This document shows, piece after piece, positions 22,986-35,844 of a stretch of 62,000 nucleotides of DNA. Both the position numbers and the translations under genes were made by a program. The notes under the pieces were generated by a model. The model worked only from the letters and a program-made list of their open reading frames with translations. It had not been told where the DNA came from and did no database searches. This DNA comes from Branchiostoma floridae (taxonomy: Eukaryota > Chordata > Leptocardii > Amphioxiformes > Branchiostomatidae): contig NC_049986.1 in the NCBI RefSeq assembly GCF_000003815.2, positions 8,281,751-8,343,750 of the forward strand, written 5' to 3'. Positions within the stretch are counted from its first letter, which is position 1. Each line of letters starts with the position of its first letter.

Positions 22986-24443
22986 TGAAAATCTTGGGGA
23001 AGTCAAGGTCAGTCTGGACTCTGTAACACCTTTCTCACACTCACAACAGACTTTCAACCAAGTCAAATCCAAGGCTCTAACCTTGGCACAGAAGTTGATC
23101 CTAGGGTCACATTGTTGAGGAAACCCCTGAGCCTTGTACTACTGACACACCTCTGTGTCTGTCTGGCCTCTAGGGGGTCAGTTATCTACGACAAAAGGAC
23201 GTTATCTGGAGAGTGTAGAATTGTACTTCCAGTTGGAATTATTGAAAGCTCTTGTTCTCTGTGTGTATCATATTAAGTACAATACATATCGCAGTTTTGG
23301 GCCGGTTGATACAAATACAGAAGTTCAAATGACTTCAGGGCATCTCTAAACCACTCCTGACGTCAGGTTTCCTGAAGGTTCAAGGTCAAATGGCAGAATT
23401 TAGTCCAAGTTCTGATGGAAACCCATGGAGGCTGGTCAAAGATATGAATGGTGAGTGCAGAGCATAAAAACATAGTTAAGGCCATGTGTATGTTTTATTA
23501 CAAAACTAGCAACTTGCCACATGTTCATTAGTGTGAGTTGTTCTGATTGATTTGACTTTGGCTCTGGGGCATGACTTGGCTCTCCTGAAAGAAGTGTTGT
23601 GTCTTCTCTAATGCGCTCAAGGTGTGGCTTTCCTTAAACATGGGATTAACAGCTTACAACATTACCTATCTGAAGGACTGTACCTCCAAGTGATAGCATA
23701 ACCTTGTAACCTTGAAATGTGGACTGTTATGTACTGCAAATTCATTTAGTATTACGTTAGTGAGTTTGAGGGGACTTCATTTTGTAGTATAACAGGAGGT
23801 GTAGTGGGCTCACATATTGCATTCATGACAGAAAGATCAGTACTTTGTTGTGGTGTGATGATTTTGCTAAGAGGTGATCAACACAAAAGCAGCGACCATA
23901 TTATAATTGCGTATATTTTAAGATCTACAGTACAGTGTACTGTGCCTTCTTCTGTCCATTGAAATAGTTCTGTTGGTAGTTTACCCTTATGTTGTTCTCT
24001 AAATTAATTTTCTGATGCCTAGTTTGAAAGCATCTTTCAGAAACGTTGTCTTGAACCTTAACTACAAAATGTAGCTGCTAAGAAAACGGAATAATCTTGG
24101 AATAATACCCAAGAGGCCAAGTCTAATCTCATGGGCCAAATCGCAATCTTCCAGACATGTTTGTTTTCCTTTATCATTTACAGAATTCCATGGTTAGTCT
24201 GTAATTAGTAAACATTTCTTGGTAAAAGCATTCCGAGAGCCCTGGTATGGTCATGATGGTGATCTCCCGGCAGATAAGACACCTGTTCTTTAAAGATAAA
24301 GACTTATGATCTTGCCTTGCTTCAGGTCAATAACATTTAATGCTACTTCAAAGACTTACCTTGTTCATTTGCCAGCATCATTATTCTTCTTGCCTGAGTA
24401 TCATCCTCCGTAGAACCGCTGCTCACACTTTCGCTGCTCCGTG
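22986..24443. other. No gene seen; SINE fragment at 23600-23700
   Basis: The fragment keeps 'CTCAAGGTGTGGCTTTCCTTAAACATGGGATTAACAGC' type sequence from the SINE tail. A possible short coding start at 23411 followed by GTGAGT at 23461 was considered but has no support. It ends at the assembly gap 24444-24543. Confidence 0.35.
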
Positions 24444-24734
24444 NNNNNNNNNNNNNNNNNNNNNNNNNNNNNNNNNNNNNNNNNNNNNNNNNNNNNNNNN
24501 NNNNNNNNNNNNNNNNNNNNNNNNNNNNNNNNNNNNNNNNNNNTCCAAATGTAGTAGACAATTTTTAATTCCTTTATATGAGTGGGGGACAAACTTTCAT
24601 GCACAGGGGAGAAGGATTTTTTTCTGTGTTTTCGCAATTTGAATAATACTGTTATACAGTAGTGAACTATTGGAAATGCATATTTGCAGTGTCGTGAATT
24701 TGGTGTGGAATAACAGCGTGAATATAGACCGTTG

Positions 24735-24905
24735 CTCAAGTCCATAACCAAAGCTAGGTAGGTACTCATGTCCACCTGAGTGAAGTGAGGAAAGTCGTGT
24801 TAAGTGCCTTTCCTAAGGGCATAAGATCAGTGGCATGTCAACGGATTCAAACCCAGGACATCAGAGTTATGGCCAAACAAGCTGCCATTACACCACACAA
24901 CCCCC
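24735..24905 (-). mobile_element. tRNA-derived SINE
   Basis: The + strand shows 'CCAAAGCTAGGTAGGTACTCA', 'CACCTGAGTGAAGTGAGGAAAG', 'TTAAGTGCCTTTCCTAAGGG' and 'GGATTCAAACCCAGGACATC', then the decayed complement of a tRNA anticodon and D arm ending near CACACAACC. This is the cleanest copy of the conserved body in the window. Confidence 0.85.
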
Positions 24906-26692
24906 TTCAAATGTATGTAGCTTACTACTAAGTTTTCTTGACACAAAGATTTGCTTGTAATATTTTGTTGTACCAGTTTATGGACATAGTGTTACATGTA
25001 TAAACAAAATTAGACAACTTCACAATATCTGTCTAAGTACACCACTGATTAGCAATGCTTTGCCTTGGTTCTATGAACTCCAAACTGACCGCCTACAACT
25101 AACCACCCCTGTGGGTCTGAGAGAATGTTCTCTCTCAAGTCAAGAACTTCAATCATGTTAGTGGAGAAAAAAAAGTAGCAAACCAGTCATGCTGATATTT
25201 GTGGTAAGTCGCCTCCATGGATACTGTCTAGTGAGTACTATTTTGTAAATTGGGGGGGAATTAATCTTAATTTTAAGTAAATCAAATAGGAAGTAAGATT
25301 TCATGCACTTGTAGTTGACAAAATAGTATTTGTCGTACATGATCATGTAAGATTATATGGCAAAGTCTAACGCTAGTAAACCTTAATCTGTGGGTTAACC
25401 TAGATTCATTGTAAAAAAAAACTGGGTATAAAGAGATTTCAGGTCAACAATGTAGGTTTCAAATGTCAACATTTTCAAAATATTGCAATATGAAACTATC
25501 ATCCCCAAATACCCTATTTTTATGTACAACGGATATAGGTTACCCTATGGACAAAGGTGAACTAACGTTATAGCCATGCTGATACTTGTGGCCAAGGCTA
25601 CAGTCCAAAATCTAGACTACTCACAGCCTGGATACCAGACCGCAGCCCAAAATCAAAAATATCTATTGCACACGATAGTCATAAATCTTGTGAGAATTAA
25701 TTTTAGGTGCACATCCTTGTTGTAATGTTTTCTTGTCTAATGATGTTTGTAAATATTGTACCACCTTCTTTTTGAACAAAGAATTATAGTACGTATGTAG
25801 CATACATTCATTTATACAATGATGATGCATACATTACGTTTGCTAGAGTGTTAAAACGCTTAAAATTTATGTGGTTTTCTCTTGATGTAATGTAGTATCA
25901 TAGAAAACATTGCTATCATACCAGTGCCACAATATTTGCGGAAGCGGTGTGTGGTCTGGGCCTAGTTTGAAAGACACACACCCACACCCAGGGATGATAG
26001 AAATGAACAACTGTGGCTGTTACTTCCTATTGTGAACAACAACATCCCTATACCCAGGGTGTAGGAAGTACTAATTAGCCAATCCAGCTGTGATAACGAG
26101 CAGTATTGTTTTACTTGGGGCTTCCTGGATAGGGGGGATGTTTGTCCAAAAATCTTATCATCCTGTTGATCAATCAGATCTCTGAGGGAGAGATGTCTAA
26201 AAGCTGACAAGTTGTAAATATTTTGTAATGAAGAACAGATGAAAAATGGATAAACTCTTCCTCAATAGGAAAGGATGTGTCTGATAAGATGGTGCTTTAT
26301 TGAGACGAATGGTTAAGAAGCTTAGCATGGATGAAGCAACATAAGCTTTGCATTTAGAGAAGAAGTTGTTTCCCTCCTACAATTATAATGTCTTCTAGGA
26401 AAGTGCAACATACAGATTGATAGTCTTGATGCATATTTCAATGTAATGCCTGAGGGGGATGGTTGTACAGTATGTCAGGTGAGAATATGCTGGATCAACA
26501 TTTTCTATCATTTATGAAAATATTTTGGACAGTTAAGATATCAGACTGTTACATATATGTGATCATGTCTTTTGAATTGATTTAAGTTAGCAGGGAATTG
26601 ATTTTGTGTCATCATTTTCAGTTTGTGGTTGGAAGAACCACTGTAATAGAATGGAAGAGAGAGCTCATTTTTTCGCAGTTTGATAGGTTTGG
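24906..26692. other. No gene seen; old repeat pieces
   Basis: A single relative of the 3277-3730 repeat unit lies at 25535-25565, and half of a TAGCCTGGATACCAG-type MITE at 25626-25662. No coding region recognised. Confidence 0.4.
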
Positions 26693-26694
26693 GG

Positions 26695-26990
26695 CAGGAG
26701 TGTACCCTGGTGGCCATCCGGGATCGGCAGCTAGGACCTACCCTTTGGCTTAAACTCCCCCGGAGTGCTAATGTGAGATTGTCGGGCTGACTGCCTTGGC
26801 TCCCCGAACAAAACTTGCTAGCAAACCTCGTTAGCTACCCGGTCCTGTCTGGCTCCCAGGGTAGCAGGAGTGTAACAGTGGCTAACTGATCATGCCAAGC
26901 GGCATTGAGCCTTTTTGGCGGAATCGGTTGCATGCTAGGTTTGTGGTCTGGCGACCTGGGATCGGTGCGGGTTCGAATCCCTGGAGTAAG
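26695..26990 (+). repeat. GC-rich repeat with a tRNA-like promoter (SINE fragment)
   Basis: It contains an A-box-like TGGCGGAATCGG (26918-26929) and a perfect B box GGTTCGAATCC (26970-26980), with a spacer longer than in a normal tRNA. The B box is followed by a run toward TTTCTTTCTG. The stretch before it (26695-26880) is GC-richer than its surroundings and looks like an older repeat. Acceptor-stem pairing is absent, so this is not a working tRNA. It lies about 0.4 kb upstream of the collagen signal-peptide exon. Confidence 0.55.
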
Positions 26991-27110
26991 GATATTGTTT
27001 CTTTCTGTTTCTTCTCCTTTCCTACAGGAGTGCAGGAGGTCCCTACAATAACTACGAACATAAAATGACAGCAATTATTACAAGATGTACTGTAGTCTAC
27101 ATCTGATATG

Positions 27111-27318
27111 NNNNNNNNNNNNNNNNNNNNNNNNNNNNNNNNNNNNNNNNNNNNNNNNNNNNNNNNNNNNNNNNNNNNNNNNNNNNNNNNNNNNNNNNNN
27201 NNNNNNNNNNNNNNNNNNNNNNNNNNNNNNNNNNNNNNNNNNNNNNNNNNNNNNNNNNNNNNNNNNNNNNNNNNNNNNNNNNNNNNNNNNNNNNNNNNNN
27301 NNNNNNNNNNNNNNNNNN
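27111..27318. other. Assembly gap (208 N) hiding the start of the collagen gene
   Basis: The gap length is not the 100-N placeholder, so it may be an estimate. The sequence to the right is the end of a signal-peptide exon, so the start codon, 5' UTR and probably the promoter are in or left of the gap. Confidence 0.95.
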
Positions 27319-27390
27319 TGCTGCTGCTCCAGCTGAGCTGGCTCACCACTTCACAGGCACGACCAGAACAGGACACCGCATTCACAGACG
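27319..27390 (+). CDS. Clade C fibrillar procollagen, exon 1 (3' part): signal peptide
   Basis: Directly after the gap a frame reads LLLQLSWLTTSQA-RPEQDTAFTD and stops being coding at a good donor (CAGACG, then GTAAGG at 27391). The Leu-rich core followed by small residues (TTSQA) fits the end of a secretion signal, with cleavage likely after SQA. The exon ends with one base of a split codon. The next exon (38362) begins with two bases that complete it as Gly (G+GA), giving ...FTD-G-VDVLRGL. Secretion is required for a procollagen and TSPN follows the signal peptide closely in this family. The start codon is lost in the gap. The linkage over an 11-kb intron rests on phase and content, not on transcript data. 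Confidence 0.65.
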
Positions 27391-27640
27391 GTAAGGACAG
27401 CTCTTCTTCTTAAGCTATGCTAGGGAGTTTTTTGCGCTCAAATTTGAAATATTCTAGAACTAAGAAATCTCAGATTTACTACCACTTTTTGACACTTTTG
27501 TGTCATTATTCCACGTTTGCAACGTAAATGATTAGCCTACCAAGCATTCTGCTCTAGGCTCGCTGTAACCTGTTGACCTCTCTAGTTAGACCCTCCTGCT
27601 CTTCTTCTTTTAACACACAGCTCGTAGACAAATCTTTAGG

Positions 27641-27755
27641 CTGAATAAAGAGACTCTTTTTCACAACCAAAGATTTATGTCGAAGGAAACAGACGGTCAC
27701 CAAAACGTCAATGAAAATAAAGCTGTGGTTGTGAAAAAAGAGTCCCTTTATTCAG
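27641..27755. mobile_element. Fold-back element, 115 bp
   Basis: The left arm CTGAATAAAGAGACTCTTTT... (27641-27670) and right arm ...GAGTCCCTTTATTCAG (27726-27755) pair over about 29 bases with one mismatch, around a 55-base loop. No clear target duplication seen. Confidence 0.8.
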
Positions 27756-28679
27756 TGACATACAAACGTGATACAAATCTGGTGAAACAGAAATCTGTTA
27801 GCTGTTAACACTTGTTAACTATTCATTAATTTTCCATTTTCAGTTCATCAGGTACATTACTCTAAAGGAGCTACCAAAGTAAGAAATCAAAAGAAAAGGA
27901 TACATTTTGGCTTTTCTGTTAGGGATTTCCATGTTTCTTACCTTTTCTTATTTATAAGTACTCAATGCTCAAAGCCATTTGTAGAACCATTCTCGCAGAA
28001 AATTATAGTATTTTCATTGTACGTTGTAATTTACAAAATGTGTTGTAGAGCTGAGAAAATTGCAAGAGACCAATTTACAAATTTTAAAGTGAAATGTCCT
28101 TTAAAGCATTTTGTTTCACATTGACTCCATGATTGAGTTATTCCAGATTTGAAATGAAATAGGAGAAAAGCAAAGTAGTTTGACAGTAACCTTGTTATAT
28201 TTCTATTTCATTTGAAAGCTTTCCCACCCACACATAGACGTAAACAGTGGGATATAACTTACTGCGTTAAGGTGCAACATTTCATAATATTTTATAACGC
28301 TCAATCTGCAAGGACTTTCAGACTGAGGGATAGCATGTCAAAATACACACTTGAGCGGTTTCTCCATAAACTCTCGGGTTTCTGATCTTCAGACAGATAG
28401 GAGGGATTTCACCACAACATGGCAGCCGGCCAGGTCATTTTCATGTAGACCAGTGGGAAATTAAAACTCATGGCTTCAAGCAAGGTCGTGTCAGTCCTCA
28501 TCGAAAACCTATCAGGTGGTCGTCTCCAAACTGGCCCAGACAGGAATGGGTCACCTGGATGTTTAACTTTGCGCCAGGTGGGAGTCTTAAGGGGTTAGAC
28601 CACCGACATTGAAGTCTGGGGCTATCTCAGCCCTTAATGGTAGTCCTAACCATCCCTCTAGGGTTAAGGGGATGTCTTC

Positions 28680-29290
28680 AGGAGCTGATATCTTTTACTT
28701 TTATTTCCATTGCCAAGAATGTTTACCGGTATGTTTCCGAGTGCATATGTCTGTGCATGTAAGTGTATAAATATGATGAGAATGCAGGGATGGATTGTCA
28801 TGTAGGTAGGTATTGATACCTCAAAATGATTAGATTTTGTGCCGCCTAGCAACTTGTTAAGGTATTGCAGTGGAACTTCCTGTTTGGATATCTCGGGTTT
28901 GCTGTGGTAATGATTTTCAACTTGTTGATAGTGTAGGCTATGCAAATCAAGTACTAGTTTGCATACATATCATTATGTCAGCCCTCCCCAAAGTTACTAT
29001 CCTGTTACAAAGTCTTTTTCAATGTCTGCAATTGAAACACCCTCTGCACTTCCAAGGATAGCTGCTAGAGGGCCAAACTTTTTTACTTTTTCAAGAGCTA
29101 CCTACCAACCAAAAATCATGACTCTAGCTTGTCCAAAACCAAAAGTCCCACTGCATTACCATAGATAGTCACTAGGAGGTCCAAAATCTAATCATTTATA
29201 GGTCCCAACAAGACCTACCCACATATCAAATATGAAACAATCCATCCAGGCCTTGTCGGATAATCGTGGTCACAGACACACACACAAACT
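28680..29290. repeat. Block of dispersed repeats
   Basis: It holds 'TATTGCAGTGGAACTTCCTG' (28863, + strand) and, on the opposite strand, 'CTACCCACATATCAAATATG' with 'AATCCATCCAGG' (29214-29252) and 'AGGAGGTCCAAAATCTAATC'. These motifs co-occur at 3895-4470, 22583 and 34190-34390. Boundaries are not resolved. Confidence 0.6.
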
Positions 29291-30018
29291 CTGCCGAGAA
29301 CTTAACCTTCTTGATAAAGCCTTTAAAGGTAATCAAATGGTTTCCTGTTCAAAGACTGTATTACGTACTGTATAACAAACCAATACTGGGTGCTGCGAGT
29401 GTATTCTTACTACAAGGACAATGTACTAGTACAACATGCAGATATTTTGGCATTTCTCCCTCCATGCTATAACCCATTCTTGCCTGACTGCCGTTCCCAT
29501 GGTCGAGTTAAACCTACAGATTATCTCATAACAGNNNNNNNNNNNNNNNNNNNNNNNNNNNNNNNNNNNNNNNNNNNNNNNNNNNNNNNNNNNNNNNNNN
29601 NNNNNNNNNNNNNNNNNNNNNNNNNNNNNNNNNNNNNNNNNNNNNNNNNNNNNNNNNNNNNNNNNNNNNNNNNNCACAGCGGGGAAAGTGGAAGTTGGTA
29701 CAAGAACACCGGCCGGCCAACTTCTACAACTTATTGTTGGCAGTCAACTTGTGCAGTTTGGCTAGTGCCATTTGGTTTGAAGCCAGCTGTCAAGCTGAAT
29801 CAAGAGATACAAACACTTTACACAGGACCCTTTGGCTCTTCAAGCATTGGGATTGAAAATCAAGAGGACTCTGGCTGTGTTTGGCATATGCATGTACTGA
29901 AGAGTAACATGCTTTGTTTTGGCACCATTGTCTTGAACTGTTGTCCCAAGGCAGCACTTCCAGATGGATTTACATCCTAATACACATTTCCTCACTTGGA
30001 TCCTTCATTCTAACCTTA

Positions 30019-30496
30019 ATCCATCCATCATTCAATCACTCCCTCCCTCCCTCCATCCTTCTATCCATCTATTCCTCCATCCATCCTTCCATCCCTCCTC
30101 TATCCATTCCTCCATCCAACTATCCATCCCTCTATCCAATCATCCTTCCCTCCATCCCTCTCTCCCTCCATCCATCCAACCATCCATCCCTCTATCCAAC
30201 CATGCATCCATCCTTCCATCCCTCCCTCCCTCCATCCATCCCTTCATTCACTCCTCCATCCAACCATCCATCCATCCATCCATCCATCCATCCATCCATC
30301 CATCCATCCATATCTACACCCATCCACCCACCCACCCATCCATCCACCCACACACCCACCCATCCATTCACCCACCCATCCATCCACCCATCCACCCACA
30401 CACACACCCATCCATCCACCCACCCATCCATCCACCCACCCATCCATCCATCCATCCATATCTCCACCCACCCGTCCATCCACCCATCCATCCATT
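30019..30496. repeat. ATCC/ACCC microsatellite, about 480 bp
   Basis: A long tetranucleotide tract, (CATC)n/(CATCCACC)n, with interspersed CCCT and CACA variants. The His/Pro/Ser/Ile frames on + and the Met/Asp/Gly/Trp frames on minus are pure repeat translation. Confidence 0.99.
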
Positions 30497-30757
30497 TGTA
30501 GTTCAGACAGTCAGTTAGACATCATTAGTTCTGTTGCCTCTTTCCTAATGAATATGTCGCAATGTTTGTTTCTCAAAAATCTAGTAATAGGTCCCTGATC
30601 CACTGGCAATTGCCCTCTACCATTACAAGACCCTAAATTTCCAGTGCAGTAAAAATATCATGTTGTCCAACCTGGCACTGCCACTGATGTGATGATAACC
30701 TTTCAGCTGAACTCCCAGCCTCTGGACAGCTTCAGCTGTTGGACTTTAACTCAGACC

Positions 30758-31125
30758 TGTAAGAAGTGTTATCACACTTGTGTCAACATGAAGTATATCT
30801 GACCTCAATCACGTTTCTTATGGCTCAATCAATGACACCTTTACTCCAAAACAGCTGGATGAAGAATTAATCATTGACCACAACGGGCCTTGGCCAATGT
30901 TGTCTATCTAAAAGATAATGTAGATTTTTAGAAGGAGCTGTAAGAACTGTTATCACACTTGTGCCAACAGGAAGGTCAGCACAGTATATTTGACCTAGAT
31001 CACCTTTCTTATGGCTCAATCAATGATAGCTTTACTCCAAAACAGCTGGATGGAGAAGTAATCTTTGACCACAACGGGCCTTGGCCAATGTTGTCTATCT
31101 AAAGGATTATTGTAGATTTTTGGGA
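30758..31125. repeat. Tandem duplication, two units of about 180 bp
   Basis: Unit 1 (30758-30937) and unit 2 (30938-31125) share 'TGTAAGAAsTGTTATCACAC', 'TTTCTTATGGCTCAATCAATG', 'TTTACTCCAAAACAGCTGGATG' and 'GACCACAACGGGCCTTGGCC'. Unit 2 carries a short insertion (AGGTCAGCAC). The units are roughly 90% alike by eye. Confidence 0.92.
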
Positions 31126-32666
31126 GGGCTGAGCAAAGGGCTAGTGGATTACTAAAAATCGCACTGGTACCAAGAGTAAAAACTACCCGAGAAAACTGCT
31201 CGGAAAATCTGGTCTTTTTAGACAGGTGCTCACTATAGATAGGATTCTTATTGCTTGTGTCCATGGGGAAAATTATCTTAAAAGTAATCGCATTGGTCAT
31301 CAGGTGAGACTCTGTCAATCTATTTTTGTCTGTTCCCCAATATACAGAATGCAGAACTGCCATACATCCTCAGTACCACTATTTCTGTCTGTGGGACAGG
31401 GATTGTTCCCATCCCATCCCAGACTTTATAGACAAGTTCCTGCGGTCTGATTGAATAGAGGCCTGCCCAACATCCAGCCAGGGGGACCAGCCCACACAAC
31501 GGAGTTTGAATCACGCAGACGAAAGTCACTGTATTTTGGAAAATATCAGATTCAGTTCCCAAATCCAGCATTGGAATATTTCACCTTTATCAGAAAGATG
31601 CTCAAATTACCTAAGTTACATGGAGTGATGGAGTGAATTTTTTGTCTGATTCCCAACCAGTCCTGGGATGGATGGATTGAGGGACAGGTCCTGGAGACAC
31701 AGCCCTGCTCACAAGGCACATGCCACAGCCGGTGCTGGCATCTGGCTACAGGTGGTTAAAGCTAGAGGTAGACATGGCATTTCCTGTAGGAAATCTCAAG
31801 TGTTGGGCTGGTCTGAGACAGTACAGCCTGCTTAAATCACACTTCAGTCCTGCCTAGACTCTTGTTACATGGCTTGAATACCTGTGAAGAACACCANNNN
31901 NNNNNNNNNNNNNNNNNNNNNNNNNNNNNNNNNNNNNNNNNNNNNNNNNNNNNNNNNNNNNNNNNNNNNNNNNNNNNNNNNNNNNNNNNNNNNNNNTAAT
32001 ACTAGACTCCCGGGGATAGTTGTATTGAAAATGTTTACTCTTGATGGGGATTGTACTTTTGTAAGTCATTGGGTGTGAAAAACATCAACAGTTAAGTTGA
32101 GAACTTGTTTGCTTGAATCTGCACATGCTGCATTGTTATAAGCAACTGCTAGGGGGCACTACAGTACTGTATGCTGTCATGGACCCAGCAAGAAGAAGAA
32201 GGGGGTTGGTCCATGATGAAGTTCACAGACAAGACTACCTGAGTAACTTAGTAACTTACCTCCTCTGTATCTGTACAATAAACCATCTGTAGGTTCTTAC
32301 ATGTGACTGCACTTAAAAGAAACATTGTATTGTCCAACCTATTCTCAATGTACATCATTTAACATTAGTCAAAGTATGCATCTGCATTCTAGTCCTTCCA
32401 CAGGTCATCTAAGGTGAGAGCTAAACTAGCACATATTTGTGAGGTTACGTACCTTAATGCTGCATATTTCAGGGTATAACCTGGGGTACTCACTCTGGTT
32501 TCCTCTGCCCTCAAGCACTACAGTATATACATGCCCCATAATCAAATCCACACACCTCACAGAAACAAGATTATACCAGGTAGAACTACCTAAACAGGGC
32601 CTTTGAGGCCACACAAATAGCTCACTGTTGTACATAATGTTTTTGAGACATTTTTTACATCTATGA

Positions 32667-32936
32667 TTGTTTGTTTGTTTGTTTGTTTGTTTGTTTGTTG
32701 GAACCATATTCATTCATGAGAAGCTCAAATCGGCCTGCAGGCCACTTTTCATTGAGGTAGTGAGGGAGGTAAGGGTCAGATAGAATATAAGAGAGATACA
32801 GATTACATCGAGTCCTAATAAATCTATCAATATATAGCACTGCATATACAAGCGAAAGCTCAGCGGTCATAGTCTCTGACTGTTTGTTTTGGTCAGGGAT
32901 CATTTCTTTTACTTCAAGAGTCAGATTTGGAGCCAT
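32667..32936 (-). mobile_element. Possible 3' end of a non-LTR retroelement with a (CAAA)n tail
   Basis: A (GTTT)n run at 32667-32699 is, on the minus strand, a (CAAA)n tail directly after 'CATGAATGAATATGGTTCCAA'. The minus strand just before it is an open, protein-like stretch. A simple-repeat tail at the 3' end is typical of several LINE clades and their SINEs. No reverse transcriptase motif is visible, so only a tail would be left. Chance juxtaposition with a microsatellite is possible. Confidence 0.35.
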
Positions 32937-33185
32937 ACATGTGTCTGGTGGTAGGTTGTTCCAGACGTCTGTCTAGTAGTTGGCATTTTTATCTAGTTGC
33001 ATCTCTCATACAAATGTTGCATCCCTCATATAAAATGAAAATACCAAGCCCCATTAGAAAATGCCTAAATCATCCGTACACTATTGGGCTGTTCCTTTCA
33101 TCTGCTTGGAGCTTGTAAAGGGTATGTTTGACTTCAACGTAACGTATGTAGGGTTTATGACACCTGAAAACATCTAGACTTACAT

Positions 33186-33576
33186 CAGGGCTCGAAATTC
33201 ATTTTTGGGATTAGGCGAAATTCATTTTTGGGATTAGGTGCACTGGTGCACCCAGCTTAAAAAATTGGGTGCACCAAAATTTTTTTGGGTGCACCACTTA
33301 AATTTAAGTAATAACCTAATAATAAAACTTATAATATATAGTTACAGCTTACAAGCTATCAAATCTTTAAATAAGTACCATGACAGACATTTTTATTATC
33401 TCTCTAACACTTAGATGTCAAGAATATGATGTATACTAGTATACTTTGATATCTTTACATACATAAACATTAGAAAATATTTGGGTGCACCCTGTGCACC
33501 CACAGAAACTAATTGGGTGCACAGCACCAATGTTGGGTGCACCTGGGTGCATATGCACCCAGTATTTCGAGCCCTG
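33186..33576. mobile_element. Terminal-inverted-repeat element, CAGGGCTCGAAAT type, 391 bp
   Basis: It begins CAGGGCTCGAAATTCA and ends AGTATTTCGAGCCCTG. TACAT occurs exactly on both sides (33181-33185 and 33577-33581). Subterminal GGGTGCACC/GGTGCACCC motifs are repeated many times in both orientations. No coding frame. The CAGGG ends are hAT-like, but the visible duplication is 5 bp, not 8. Confidence 0.85.
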
Positions 33577-34189
33577 TACATCTAACCTGCTTGAGACAGT
33601 TATTAGATTGAATAAGACAAGACCACTGACAAAGAAACTATGGTACATCTGAAGGACCATCAATCTCAATTGTTTTCCACTTAACTATAATCCTACCTGT
33701 GTCACAGTGAATTACACCTAGGCTTTATATTCGGCCCACAACATTTGGGGGGTTAATCCTTGTTAGTTGAAAATCTTCACTTTATCGCCTACAGACTTCA
33801 GGGAGTTTTTATGAGATCAATTGAATAAATCATTTAGCATCAAAATGCAATGTGATACAGCCCAACAGTAACCATAGCAGACTATTTGGAAGTTCATATT
33901 CATTTTGTGTCACTTCAGACTACGTGAACTTTTGTGATACTGCATCTAAAAATTTGTTTCAAAGTAACTCCTTGGGTTCATATATACCATACTGAGATTT
34001 ACTATTTATACACAGGATTCAGTCAACACGTTTATCCTATATCATTCTGGAAGTGACCATGCTACACATAAGTTTAGGTCCTCCTACCTCCATGAAATAG
34101 CTAAATTGGACATGTAACCGTTAAATCTTTAGCTAACTTACTTATGTTGTAATTATGAAATTCCTATCACTTACCACTGTGACAGATGA

Positions 34190-34390
34190 AAAATCAAAAC
34201 CACAGCCAGTCCAAGACAAAAGATACAAGAACTGAAAGTTCTGCTTCAGTACCAAGGTCAGCCGCCAGGAGGCCTATGATTGACCTTTGTCTTCCAAACA
34301 CCTACCCACATACCAAAAATCATGACAGTCCATCCAGAGGTTCTAGACTTATGCTGACCATAAAGATCCAGAAAAACAAACACACAGACC
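34190..34390 (-). repeat. Minus-strand copy of the dispersed 'CAGCAGAACTTCC' repeat
   Basis: On the + strand it reads 'CTGAAAGTTCTGCTTCAGTACC', 'CCTACCCACATACCAAAAATC' and 'GACAGTCCATCCAGAGG', the complement of motifs at 3895-4470. This is the copy in which both landmark motifs are closest together, so it is a good starting point for a consensus. Confidence 0.65.
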
Positions 34391-35844
34391 AAAAAGCAGA
34401 CCATTCTACACGGAGGTACAATGTAAATATCAGCATTAGAGTGCAAGGTTATTAAGGCTTCCTGAGTTTATTTCCAGAATGCACGAAGCTATTGTATACA
34501 GTCATGTACTTATACTGTATGAAGAATTTCTCTGTTCATAACTACATTGTGCATCTTTCTCTTGACCTATTGAAATTATTGCTAAATTTATGCATTGCAT
34601 GGACAGCCATAGTAATTGCTTGTCACAACCAGTATCAGACATTACTGATAACTTAATTATCACAAAGACTTATGTCTCCAGCCATCTTAAGAAAATGTGT
34701 TGCCCCTTAGTCTGTAGGATTACACTTTGATATGAAAATCTCAGACATTACCTTATCTTACTTCCTACCAGACTATAGATTTGATCCATATGCCGGCTCC
34801 ATACACTGTAATATGAAACGTGCGAGGCTTGCATTCTTTTATCGTCCTTCTAGGGAGGAATAATTCAACTTTTTTTCTGAAGGAATGTCTGGCCTAAGGC
34901 TGGATATGGGCATGCCAAAGTAAAGACTAAATATAAAGAGAAACAGATATCATAGTTAAGATAAAAGATGTGAATCTGAAGAGAGAGGGAGAGAGATACC
35001 AGTCTATACATCCAAGAACAGGAAATAAGGCTGGTAAAATGAAATGAAAAAGAAAGGAACAAGAAAGAAAAGAAATGAGAAGAGAGAAGAAAAGACAAAC
35101 AAAGATAAAAACAAAGATACCTACTACTGAAGCCTTTCAGATAACAAAACATTTTTTTCATTCGATGACTCTAAAGTTTAATGACAGAAGGACTTTACGG
35201 AAGTCATAGGATAATCCGTTCTATTTGATTCATATCAAACAACATTTATTGTGCTCTGTTGTATGTGTAATCTCTTTTCACAAGCCAGACCATCATTGCT
35301 CATTACAACAGCTATTTCCTGAGAGCAGTTTCCAGACATTTTGCATTAAACACTTCAAAAGGTGCGTACCCCAAACCAGACAGCTTGCAAGGGTTTTTAA
35401 TCCTAGGTTAATGATGTGAGATATAAGTGGCACATCTAACCATGTACATGAGATGGGGTGGTGGGTACCACACATGAGGTGAATGATGTTGCTGACTGAT
35501 TGAGGTGTACATGGATTGGACACAATTAGGTCATGTCACGATCTACCCCTGGAGGCCTCACCTGTTTTAGACTTTCTGGTCATGTACTAGAAAAACAAGG
35601 TGTTTGGGTCACATCTGATTTTACCATACAATGCAAGGTAAACCTTGTATTCACGGCTTCTTGTGTAGTGTTTCCTTTTTTGTTTGGTCGCCGCAAGCTG
35701 GAAACCACATTTTGTCGCAATACACAAGTCTCGTACATTAGGTACAAGCTACGTAAGACCAGACTGTGTCTTGTAACGTTTTATCGACTCACACCGGGAT
35801 TGACCTCTAGTCCTCTATTCGATAAGTGCGGTGGGGTTTTTGAT

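Noticed and set aside
23411-23460. ATG followed by 17 codons and GTGAGT, as a possible first exon
   Set aside because: No signal peptide, no promoter and no partner exon; a chance donor is likely.
29390-29980. 196-codon frame across the gap at 29535-29674
   Set aside because: A third of it is N, the frame across a gap is arbitrary, and the rest matches no family.
29914-30518. Long open frames (195 and 184 codons on +, others on minus)
   Set aside because: They are translations of the ATCC microsatellite; composition is only His/Pro/Ser/Ile or Met/Asp/Gly/Trp and all frames are open.
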